Shown here: positions 28,648 to 36,232 of the stretch, piece by piece
How the letters are laid out: the number at the start of each line of letters is the position of its first letter
Position numbering within the stretch: the first letter of the stretch is position 1
The notes under the pieces: generated by a model
What the model was told of the DNA's origin: nothing
Seen by the model: only the letters and a program-made list of their open reading frames with translations
The model's database searches: none
DNA from: Pseudogulbenkiania sp.
GTDB taxonomy: Bacteria; Pseudomonadota; Gammaproteobacteria; Burkholderiales; Chromobacteriaceae
DNA: 52,402 nt
Assembly (NCBI GenBank): GCA_016192025.1
Contig: JACPUY010000350.1
Location: forward strand, 1 to 52,402
Direction of reading: 5' to 3'
Translations under genes and position numbers: made by a program

Positions 28648-30258
28648 TCAGCGCTTGTTGTCGCGCTTGGGCGAGAACAGCGCCGCGGTCTGGCGGCCAC
28701 CGGCCGGCTTGCCGCGACCGGCGTCGCCCGGGCGGCCACTGCCGGAGCGGGTGTTGCCGTTGGCCGGCTTGGGCGGGCGGATCACGTTGCCGTTGACCTC
28801 TTTCGGCGGCGGCGGCATCACGTTGCCGTTGGGCTCGCCGCGCTGGCCGCTGGCCGGCGAGGTATGGCGACCCTTGGGCTGCTGGGAGCCGGTGTTGCTC
28901 TTCGGTGGCCGGGAACCCGGCTGGCGCGCGCCGTCGGCGTGCTCGTGACGACGTGCCGGCTGAGCGCTGCCGTTACGCGTGCTGGCGCCGCTGGCGCCAT
29001 TGCCGGCCGGCCGGCCCTCGCCACCACGGCGCTGGCCTTGGCCCTGACGCTGACCTTGCCCCTGACCCTGGCCGCGGCGCTGGCCGCCCATCAGGATCGG
29101 TTCCGGCGTTACCGTCAGATCGGCCTCGTAGCCGGGGACGGTAAACTGCGGGATATCCTTCTTGATCAGCTTCTCGATATCCTTGAGGAACTTGAACTCG
29201 TCCACGCACACCAGCGACACCGCCTCGCCTTCGTTGCCGGCGCGGCCGGTGCGGCCGATGCGGTGCACGTAGTCTTCCGGCACGTTGGGTAGCTCGAAGT
29301 TGACCACGTGCGGCAGCTGGTCGATGTCCAGCCCGCGTGCGGCGATGTCGGTGGCCACCAGCACCTGCAACGTGTTGGCCTTGAAGTCGGCCAGCGCCTT
29401 GGTGCGGGCGTTCTGGCTCTTGTTGCCGTGGATCGCCGCGGCGGTGATGCCGCTCTTGTCGAGCTTCTCGGCCAGGCGGTTGGCGCCGTGCTTGGTGCGT
29501 GTGAACACCAGCACCTGGTGCCAGTCGCCCTGGCTGATCAGGTGGGTCAGCAGCTCGGTCTTCTTGTCGCGATCGACCAGGTGCACCTTCTGCTCGACCA
29601 GTTCATTGGCGGTATTGCGGCGCGCCACTTCGACCAGCTGCGGATTGTTCAGCAGGCGGTCGGCCAGGGTCTTGATCTCATCGGAGAAGGTGGCCGAGAA
29701 CAGCAGGTTCTGGCGCTTGGCCGGCAGCAGCGCCAGCACTTTCTTGATGTCGTGGATGAAGCCCATGTCGAGCATGCGGTCGGCTTCGTCCAGCACCAGG
29801 ATCTCGACGCCGGACAGGTCGACGGTCTTCTGGCCGGCGTGGTCCAGCAGGCGGCCCGGCGTGGCGACCAGGATGTCGAGCGGCTTCCTGAGCGCGGCGA
29901 TCTGCGGGTTGATGCCGACGCCGCCGAACATCACCATCGACTTGTGCGGCAGGTACTTGCCGTAGGTGCGTACCGATTCTTCCACCTGTGCGGCGAGTTC
30001 GCGCGTCGGCGTCAGCACCAGCGCGCGCGGGCGGCCTTTCAGGTGGGTCGGCGCCGCGCCCAGCCGATGCAGCAGCGGCAGGGTGAAGCCGGCGGTCTTG
30101 CCGGTGCCGGTCTGGGCCGCGGCCAACAGGTCGCCGCCCTTGATCACCTGCGGGATAGCCTGCGCCTGGATCGGGGTGGGCGTGGTGTAGCCGGTTTCGG
30201 CCACGGCACGCAACAGGGGCTCGGACAGGCCGAGGTCGGTAAATTTGATATCGGACAT
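28648..30258 (-). CDS. rhlE: DEAD-box RNA helicase RhlE
   Basis: 536 residues. Helicase motifs in order: TPIQAQAIP (Q), [10 protein letters not shown] (I), PTRELAAQV (Ia), TPGRLLDH (Ib), [13 protein letters not shown] (II), FSATF (III), [13 protein letters not shown] (V), [10 protein letters not shown] (VI). After about residue 400 comes a long basic, Gly/Gln/Arg-rich tail ([16 protein letters not shown]), then repeated NGN(T/V) blocks, typical of disordered RNA-binding tails. It remodels RNA, for example in ribosome assembly or cold adaptation. The tail-coding DNA is locally repetitive. Confidence 0.92.
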   Translation of the reverse strand: MSDIKFTDLGLSEPLLRAVAETGYTTPTPIQAQAIPQVIKGGDLLAAAQTGTGKTAGFTLPLLHRLGAAPTHLKGRPRALVLTPTRELAAQVEESVRTYGKYLPHKSMVMFGGVGINPQIAALRKPLDILVATPGRLLDHAGQKTVDLSGVEILVLDEADRMLDMGFIHDIKKVLALLPAKRQNLLFSATFSDEIKTLADRLLNNPQLVEVARRNTANELVEQKVHLVDRDKKTELLTHLISQGDWHQVLVFTRTKHGANRLAEKLDKSGITAAAIHGNKSQNARTKALADFKANTLQVLVATDIAARGLDIDQLPHVVNFELPNVPEDYVHRIGRTGRAGNEGEAVSLVCVDEFKFLKDIEKLIKKDIPQFTVPGYEADLTVTPEPILMGGQRRGQGQGQGQRQGQGQRRGGEGRPAGNGASGASTRNGSAQPARRHEHADGARQPGSRPPKSNTGSQQPKGRHTSPASGQRGEPNGNVMPPPPKEVNGNVIRPPKPANGNTRSGSGRPGDAGRGKPAGGRQTAALFSPKRDNKR

Positions 30259-30530
30259 AACAACTCCAGCGACGGCCTAATCGCAGGTTGTGCGACACCA
30301 ATCCAGGCAGACGTTGATGGTGGAAACTCGGGGGACTTCAATGATGAAGCGAGACCGGCGCGCCGATTGGCCCGGCGCGGGAAGGCGCTAGTGTACAGGG
30401 GTTGGCGCCGGAAGGGAAACCCGCCGCCGTACTTGGATCACGATACGCCCCGATGACATCGGAAGAGAGGGGCTCCGGACCGCCCCCATCCCTGCGGATG
30501 GCGAGCACGCGGTCGCCCGGGGATAGGTTC

Positions 30531-31298
30531 TCAGCCGAATGCCAGCGCGTCCATCGCGATGCTGCCGTGCTCCATGCCGCTGTAGAACAGGTTCGCTGGC
30601 GCACCGCCGGCGCCGAGCGCGAAGAACAACGGCAGCAGGTGCTCGGCGGTGGGATGGTTGCGCCGTGCGTGCGGCGCCTGCCGTTCCCAGTCGAGCACGG
30701 CATCGACGTCGCCAGCGGCCAGGCGGTCGAGCATCCAGCGCTGGAATTCCAGTGCCCACGGCTCCGGCGCGGCATTCCACGCCACTTCATACAAGTTGTG
30801 GGTCAGGCTGCCGGAGCCGATCAGCAGCACGCCGTCGTCGGCCAGTTCCGCCAGCGCCTGGCCGAGTCGGTAATGGGTGGCGGCGTCCTCGGCCGGCAGC
30901 ACCGGCAGGCTCACCACCGGAATGTCGGCCTTCGGGTACATCGCCAGCAGCGGCACCCAGGCGCCGTGGTCGAGGCCGGGGCGCTCATCCGGCTGCACGG
31001 TGAAGCCGGCGCCGGCCAGGCGGCGGTCGATGTCGTCGGCCAGCGCGCGGTCGCCGTCTGCCGGATACTGCAGGCGGTAGAGCTGTTCCGGAAAGCCGCC
31101 GAAGTCGTGCACGGTGCGCCAGTGCTCCGCCCTGCCGGCCCCCGGCAGCCGCGCCGGGCGGTGCGCCGACAGGCTGACGATGGCGCGCGGCCGTGGTCGG
31201 GCCTCGGCCCAGCGCCGCCAGGCGGCCGGCGCGGGCGAGCCGTCGATCAGCACGGTCGGGGCGCCGTGTGAAATATACAGGCTGGGCAGGCGGGTCAT
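30531..31298 (-). CDS. DODA-type extradiol dioxygenase (YgiD-like)
   Basis: A 255-residue class III extradiol ring-cleavage family enzyme, like plant DOPA 4,5-dioxygenase and E. coli YgiD. Metal-ligand histidines are recognisable in YISHGAP, SLSAHRP, LDHGAWVPL and HNLYEVAW; NHPTAEHLLPLFFALG is the C-terminal signature. The substrate is probably a catechol. It follows the doxX-type gene by 38 bp on the same strand, and a LysR regulator is divergent, an arrangement suggesting response to quinone or aromatic stress. Confidence 0.88.
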   Translation of the reverse strand: MTRLPSLYISHGAPTVLIDGSPAPAAWRRWAEARPRPRAIVSLSAHRPARLPGAGRAEHWRTVHDFGGFPEQLYRLQYPADGDRALADDIDRRLAGAGFTVQPDERPGLDHGAWVPLLAMYPKADIPVVSLPVLPAEDAATHYRLGQALAELADDGVLLIGSGSLTHNLYEVAWNAAPEPWALEFQRWMLDRLAAGDVDAVLDWERQAPHARRNHPTAEHLLPLFFALGAGGAPANLFYSGMEHGSIAMDALAFG

Positions 31299-31336
31299 GA
31301 TGCTCTCCTTCGATCAGTATTCAATGATATGGCGCT

Positions 31337-31750
31337 TCAGTCGCGTCCGGTGCGACCCAACGGCTTGAGCGCAAAGGCGCCATCGCCGAGCAGGGCCACG
31401 GTCAGTGCCGCCACGGTCAGGAAGGCCGGGTATTCCCAGCCGCCGCCCGGGTTGCCGAATGCCCAGCCGTTGGCCAGGTGCACCAGCAGGGTGGCGCCAA
31501 GCAGCACCGGGCTGAGCAGCAGCGCCACCTGACGCCCGGCCACGCCGAGGAGCAGCAGCACGCCGCCGGTGATTTCGGCCACCATGGTGAGCGGGCCAAC
31601 GAAACCGGGCAGGCCGAGCGAGGCAAAGAACTGGGCCGTGCCGGCCGGGGTGAACACGAACAGCTTGGTCAGGCCGTGGGCGAGGAACATCAGGCCCAGC
31701 GACAAGCGCAGCAGGAAGGCGGCGTAGGGAGCGGTGCGGGTGTCGATCAT
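31337..31750 (-). CDS. DoxX family membrane protein
   Basis: 137 residues with four hydrophobic segments and the DoxX opening FLLRLSLGLMFLAHGLTKLF, followed by GTAQFFASLGLPGF and AEITGGVLLLLGV. It begins at ATG 31750 after GGAG; the frame remains open upstream across the LysR gene, which is a shadow. Family members are linked to quinone or thiol stress and oxidoreduction at the membrane, with no firm biochemistry. First gene of the doxX-dioxygenase operon, divergent from a LysR gene. Confidence 0.87.
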   Translation of the reverse strand: MIDTRTAPYAAFLLRLSLGLMFLAHGLTKLFVFTPAGTAQFFASLGLPGFVGPLTMVAEITGGVLLLLGVAGRQVALLLSPVLLGATLLVHLANGWAFGNPGGGWEYPAFLTVAALTVALLGDGAFALKPLGRTGRD

Positions 31751-31852
31751 GGTGGTTCTCCAGTGGGTGGGGTATGAGCGTATTAAAGCGCTTGCCATCC
31801 GATCGATAAACCCGCCATATTTCACAATATTGATTCCCTGCAAGAAACAATC

Positions 31853-32749
31853 ATGGACCTGATGACCGCCATGCGCGTGTTCCACGCCGTGGCCGACGGC
31901 GGCAGCTTCACCCAGGCCTCGGACAAGCTCGGCCTGTCGCGCGGCATGGCCAGCAAGTACGTAAGCTGGCTCGAGGAACACCTCGGCATGCGGCTGATGA
32001 ACCGCACCACGCGCCGGCTGGCACTGACCGAGAGCGGCGCCGACTACCTGGCGCGGGTGGCCAGCATCCTCGCCCAGATCGACGAGGCCGAAGCGCAGGC
32101 AGCCCAAGCCAGCCACGAGCCGGTCGGCACCTTGCGCGTCAGCGCGCCGCTGGCCTTCGGCGTGCGCCGGCTCGGGCCGATCCTGGCCGAATTCAACGCC
32201 CATTACCCGCGCCTGACGGTGGAGCTGCTGCTGGAAGACCGCCAGCGCGACATGCTGCAGGACGGCGTCGACCTGACGCTGCGCATCACCACCGACCTCG
32301 GCCAGAGCCAACTGGTGGCGCGCATGCTGGCGCCGGTACGGCTGGTGGTGTGCGCCGCGCCGGCCTACCTGGCACGCCACGGCACCCCGGCCACGCCGGC
32401 CGAGCTCACCCGCCACCAGTGCCTGCGCTACACCCTGAGCGAACCCACCGACGAATGGCGCTTCGGCAGCGAACGGGTCAAGATCAACGGCCCGCTCGCC
32501 GCCAACAACGGCGACCTGCTGGTGGACGCCGCCCGCCACGGCATGGGCATCATCTGCGAGCCGACCTTCCTGCTCGGCGACGACCTGAAGAGCGGCCGGC
32601 TGGTGCCGCTGCTGGAAGGCTACCCGCTGCCCGAATTCCGCCTCTACGCGCTCTACCCGCACCGCCAGTACCTGCCGCGCAAGGTGCGCGCGCTGGTCGA
32701 CTATTTGGCCGATCATTTCGCCGGGGAGCCCGACTGGGACGCCTACTGA
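31853..32749 (+). CDS. LysR family transcriptional regulator
   Basis: 298 residues. Winged helix at about 1-60 (DLMTAMRVFHAVADGGSFTQASDKLGLSRGMASKYVSWLEEHLGMRLMNRTTRRLALTE), then the effector-binding region from about 90 (VGTLRVSAPLAFGVRRLGPIL). It belongs to the AaeR/DmlR-like subgroup. Divergent from the doxX-dioxygenase operon, 102 bp apart, its most likely target. The inducer is unknown. The intergenic region has the small palindrome CAATATTG (31826-31833), a possible LysR contact. Confidence 0.88.
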   Translation: MDLMTAMRVFHAVADGGSFTQASDKLGLSRGMASKYVSWLEEHLGMRLMNRTTRRLALTESGADYLARVASILAQIDEAEAQAAQASHEPVGTLRVSAPLAFGVRRLGPILAEFNAHYPRLTVELLLEDRQRDMLQDGVDLTLRITTDLGQSQLVARMLAPVRLVVCAAPAYLARHGTPATPAELTRHQCLRYTLSEPTDEWRFGSERVKINGPLAANNGDLLVDAARHGMGIICEPTFLLGDDLKSGRLVPLLEGYPLPEFRLYALYPHRQYLPRKVRALVDYLADHFAGEPDWDAY

Positions 32750-32762
32750 GCAGCAAAACCGC

Positions 32763-32768
32763 TACACT
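32763..32768 (+). promoter_or_regulatory. -10-like TACACT of yaeQ
   Basis: TACACT 34 bp before the yaeQ ATG; the -35 is not clear. Confidence 0.3.
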
Positions 32769-32802
32769 AGCGGCCTTCTGTGCCTTCTAACCGGACCCGA
32801 CC

Positions 32803-33348
32803 ATGGCGCTCAAAGCCACCATCTACAAAGCCGAACTCAATATCACCGACCTGGACCGCAGCTACTACGCCAGCCACAACCTCACCCTCGCCCTGCACCC
32901 ATCGGAAACCGTCGAACGCATGATGCTGCGGCTGGTGGCGTTCGCCCGCCACGCCAGCGACATGCTGGCGTTCACCAAGGGCATCAGCGAGGACGACGAG
33001 CCGGACCTGTGGCAGAAGAACTATTCGGACGAGATCGAGCTGTGGATCGAACTGGGTGAGCCGGATGAGAAGCGCCTGCGCAAGGCCTGCGGCCGCGCCG
33101 ACGCGGTGTGGATCTACAGCTACGGCGGACGCGCCGCCGATATCTGGTGGCAGGGCATGGAAGGCAAGGCCAGCCGCTTCGAGCATCTGCACGTCGCCGG
33201 CATCAGCCCGGACACGCTGACCGAGCTGACGGCGCTGGCCGAACGCAGCATGCAGCTGCAGGTGACCATCCAGGACGGCCAGATCTGGCTGTCGGACAAC
33301 GTGCACAACGTGCTGGTGGAGTTCGTCGCGCTGAAAGACGCACGCTGA
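32803..33348 (+). CDS. yaeQ: YaeQ family protein
   Basis: 181 residues, single-domain. Signature stretches: MALKATIYKAELNITDLDRSYY, LTLALHPSETVERMMLRLVAFA, DEPDLWQKNYSDEIELWIELGEPDEKRLRKAC and WIYSYGG. The fold is related to PD-(D/E)XK nucleases according to published structures, but activity is not established. Some homologues compensate for loss of RfaH in enterobacteria. Alone between LysR and ccoG. Confidence 0.9.
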   Translation: MALKATIYKAELNITDLDRSYYASHNLTLALHPSETVERMMLRLVAFARHASDMLAFTKGISEDDEPDLWQKNYSDEIELWIELGEPDEKRLRKACGRADAVWIYSYGGRAADIWWQGMEGKASRFEHLHVAGISPDTLTELTALAERSMQLQVTIQDGQIWLSDNVHNVLVEFVALKDAR

Positions 33349-33354
33349 GACCGC

Positions 33355-33386
33355 CCAGGTGGCCGAAGCCCGCTTCGGCCACCTGG
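33355..33386 (+). other. 15-bp perfect hairpin after yaeQ
   Basis: CCAGGTGGCCGAAGC and its exact complement flank a CC spacer, starting 6 bp after the yaeQ stop. There is no T-tract, so it is either a Rho-assisted or weak terminator or an mRNA 3'-end stabiliser. Confidence 0.6.
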
Positions 33387-33493
33387 CCCCCCTCCAGACG
33401 GCCCTGTGTCCGTCATTTCCCCCTGCGCTGTGCCTTATGCAGCGGCGCGGCGCGGCCTACCCTGACATCCATCCCGTTTCATGGTGGTGTCCC

Positions 33494-34855
33494 ATGTCCA
33501 CAGTCCCAGCCATACCCATCAAGCTCTACCCGCGCCTGACGCGCGGCCGCTTCAACAACTGGCGCGTCGTCTTTGTCGTCGTCACCCAACTGCTCTACTT
33601 CGGCCTGCCCTGGCTGCAATGGCACGAGCGCCAGGCGGTGTGGTTCGACCTGGTCGGCGGGCGCTTCCACCTGTTCGGCCTGACGCTGCTGCCGCAGGAC
33701 ATGGTCTACCTGGCCGCGCTGTTGATGGCCAGCGCCTTCGGACTGTTCCTGTGGACCACGCTGGCCGGACGGCTGTGGTGCGGTTTTTCCTGTCCGCAAA
33801 CCGTGTACACCGAGATCATGCTGTGGATCGAGCGCTGGACCGAGGGCAAGCCGGCGGCGCGGCGCGCGCTCGACGCCGCACCATGGAGCCTGAACAAGCT
33901 GTCGCGCAAGGGCGGCAAGCACGCGCTGATGGTGGCGTTCTCGCTGTGGACCGGCCTGACGCTGGTCGGCTACTTCAGCCCGTTGCGCGAACTGGCCACC
34001 GGCCTGCCGACGCTCGCCATCGGACCGTGGGAAGCGTTCTGGGCACTGTTCTACGGCGGCTTCACCTATCTGCTGGCCGGCGTGCTGCGCGAGAAGGTGT
34101 GCCTGCACATGTGCCCGTACGCACGCTTCCAGGGCGCCATGTTCGACCCCGACACCAAGCTGGTGGCCTACGACGCGCCCCGCGGCGAACCGCGCGGCGC
34201 ATTGCGCAAGGACGCCGCACCCGGCATGGCGCGCGGCGACTGTGTCGACTGCGGACTGTGCGTGCAGGTCTGCCCCACCGGCATCGACATTCGCGCCGGG
34301 CTGCAGTACGAGTGCATCGGCTGTGCTGCCTGCATCGATGCCTGCGACGCGGTGATGGACAAGATCGGCGCGCCGCGCGGGCTGATCCGCTTCACCACCC
34401 AGCGCGCCGAGGACGGCGGCGACCAGCGCCCGCGCCGCCTCTGGCAGCGCCCGCGCGTGCTGATCTACGGCGGCCTGCTGGCCATACTGCTGGCCCTGAC
34501 GCTGACCGGGTTGCTGAACCACACGCCATACAAGCTCGACGTGCTGCGCGACCGCGCCTCGCTGGTGCGGGAGGGGGATGACGGCTGGCTGGAAAACAGC
34601 TACAGCCTGCGGGTGATGAACGGCGACGAGCGGCCGCACCGCTTCCTGCTGACGGTGGAAGGATTGCCCGGCGTACAGTTGCGCGACGCCGTGCCGGTGC
34701 AGGTGCCGGCGCTGACCGTGGCCACGGTGGGAGTGCGGGTGGCGGCCGACCCAGCCACGGTACAGCGTGGCAGCCAGCCGCTGCGTTTCGTGCTGCACGC
34801 GGAGGACGATCCGCAGCGCACGGTGACGGCCGACAGCAGCTTCATCGGCGAGTGA
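33494..34855 (+). CDS. ccoG: Cytochrome c oxidase accessory protein CcoG (FixG/RdxA)
   Basis: A 453-residue inner-membrane iron-sulfur protein used in copper-centre assembly of cbb3 oxidase. About five membrane helices precede two ferredoxin-type 4Fe-4S motifs: CVDCGLCVQVCPTG and CIGCAACIDACDAV. The WCGFSCPQTVYTE motif is near residue 97, and the C-terminus is an Ig-like periplasmic domain. I use ATG 33494, where homology begins. No ccoNOP or ccoI is nearby, so the target oxidase is encoded elsewhere. The last 14 bp overlap the convergent MocR-type gene. Confidence 0.9.
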   Translation: MSTVPAIPIKLYPRLTRGRFNNWRVVFVVVTQLLYFGLPWLQWHERQAVWFDLVGGRFHLFGLTLLPQDMVYLAALLMASAFGLFLWTTLAGRLWCGFSCPQTVYTEIMLWIERWTEGKPAARRALDAAPWSLNKLSRKGGKHALMVAFSLWTGLTLVGYFSPLRELATGLPTLAIGPWEAFWALFYGGFTYLLAGVLREKVCLHMCPYARFQGAMFDPDTKLVAYDAPRGEPRGALRKDAAPGMARGDCVDCGLCVQVCPTGIDIRAGLQYECIGCAACIDACDAVMDKIGAPRGLIRFTTQRAEDGGDQRPRRLWQRPRVLIYGGLLAILLALTLTGLLNHTPYKLDVLRDRASLVREGDDGWLENSYSLRVMNGDERPHRFLLTVEGLPGVQLRDAVPVQVPALTVATVGVRVAADPATVQRGSQPLRFVLHAEDDPQRTVTADSSFIGE

Positions 34856-36179
34856 GCACCGCCGCCAGCCAGTCCAGCGCGGCGAGCTGCCCGGCCGGTT
34901 CGGCGTAGCTCAGGTTGAGGCGCAAGGAATGGCGGCCGCCGGCGCCGCCCGGGTGGAACAACGCACCGGGGGCGAAGTGCAGGCCGTGCGCCTGCGCCTC
35001 GGCCAGCAGCGTCTGGCTGTCCGGCCCGTCGTCCTGCTCCAGCCACAGGAAGTAGCCGCCCTGCGGCTGGGACAGCCGCACCGACGCCGGCAGGCGCGCC
35101 GCCAGTTCGCGGCGCAGTACCGCGGCGCGTTCGGCCAGTTGCTGGCACAGCCGGCGCAGGCCGGGCTGGTAGCCGCCATCGGCCAAGAGCTCGGCGATGG
35201 CCATCTGGTTGGGTAGCGGCGAGGCCAGCGTGGTGCTGACCTTGAGCCGGCACACCGCATCCAGGTAGCGCCCCGGCGCGATCCAGCCGACGCGGTAGCC
35301 GGGCGCCAGCGATTTGGAAAAGGTGGCGCAGTACAGCACCCGGCCGACCGTGTCGCGCGCCTTGAGCGGCGCCGGTGCCGGTGCCTCGAACGCCAGCTGG
35401 CGGTAGGCATCGTCCTCGATGATCGGCACGTCGTAGCGCTCGGCCAGCTGCCACAAGGCGGCGCGGGCAGCTTCGCTCAGGCAGTGACCGGTGGGATGCT
35501 GGAAATTGGCCATCACCGCGATGCCGTGCACCCGGCCTGCAGCCAGGCCTTGCGCCAGCGGTGCCAGGTCGAGCGCACCGTCGAGCCCGACCGGCAGCGC
35601 CAGCGTGGCGATGCCGTGCTGCGCCATCAGGCCCAGCAGACCGGGAAAGGCCGGCGTCAGCACCGCTAGGCACGGTGCCGGCCGCTCGTGGGTCACCACC
35701 TGCACCGCCAGCGCCAGCGCCTCCATGCCGCCGCAGGTGATCACGATCTGGTCCCAGTCCAGCGCCATGCCCTCGGCATGGCACTGGCGCGCCAGCTGGC
35801 GCCGCAGCGCGTCCAGCCCGAGCAGCTCGTGACGCGCCAACAGTTCGGGATAGCGCCGCTGCACGCGGCCGAAGGCCTGCGCCAGCGCGCGGCCGTCGAA
35901 CAAGGCCGGGTTGATGAACGGCGAGCCCCACGGCAGCACCGTGTCCACCTTGGCCGCCGCCGTCGCCCCGCCGCCCGCCGCCACGCGGAACCCCGCGCGC
36001 GGCTGCGCCTCGACGTAGCCCTGCCGCTCCAGCTCGTAGTACGCCCGCTTGGCGGTGTTCATGCCGACGCCATGGGTCTGGCACAGACTGCGCAGCGACG
36101 GCAGCGCGTCGCCGGGGCGGTAGCTGCCATGTTCGATGGCGGCAACAAAAAAATCGACCAGCGTGGCGTACTTGGACAT
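34842..36179 (-). CDS. MocR-type regulator: GntR winged helix fused to aminotransferase domain
   Basis: 445 residues. The N-terminal GntR winged helix (about 1-70: GSYRPGDALPSLRSLCQTHGVGMNTAKRAYYELERQGYVEAQPRAGFRV) joins a class I aminotransferase-like domain with the PLP lysine in FSKSLAPGYRVGW. NFQHPTGHCLSE and IIEDDAYRQL are further PLP-binding marks. MocR proteins use PLP to control vitamin B6, GABA or taurine genes; the target is unknown because both flanks are unrelated. ATG 36179 is where the winged helix begins. Its end overlaps ccoG tail-to-tail. Confidence 0.88.
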   Translation of the reverse strand: MSKYATLVDFFVAAIEHGSYRPGDALPSLRSLCQTHGVGMNTAKRAYYELERQGYVEAQPRAGFRVAAGGGATAAAKVDTVLPWGSPFINPALFDGRALAQAFGRVQRRYPELLARHELLGLDALRRQLARQCHAEGMALDWDQIVITCGGMEALALAVQVVTHERPAPCLAVLTPAFPGLLGLMAQHGIATLALPVGLDGALDLAPLAQGLAAGRVHGIAVMANFQHPTGHCLSEAARAALWQLAERYDVPIIEDDAYRQLAFEAPAPAPLKARDTVGRVLYCATFSKSLAPGYRVGWIAPGRYLDAVCRLKVSTTLASPLPNQMAIAELLADGGYQPGLRRLCQQLAERAAVLRRELAARLPASVRLSQPQGGYFLWLEQDDGPDSQTLLAEAQAHGLHFAPGALFHPGGAGGRHSLRLNLSYAEPAGQLAALDWLAAVLTRR

Positions 36180-36232
36180 CGGCACCGCTTCTGCAACGGG
36201 AAAGACCCGCAGTGTAGCGGAGAAACCCCCGC

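Noticed and set aside
28648-29070. Repetitive DNA in the rhlE tail as a possible mobile or repeat element
   Set aside because: It encodes the Gly/Gln/Arg-rich and NGN-rich disordered tail usual for RhlE.
31751-32716. Long upstream extension of the DoxX frame across the LysR gene
   Set aside because: Homology begins at ATG 31750 behind a ribosome-binding site; the rest is antisense to a real gene.
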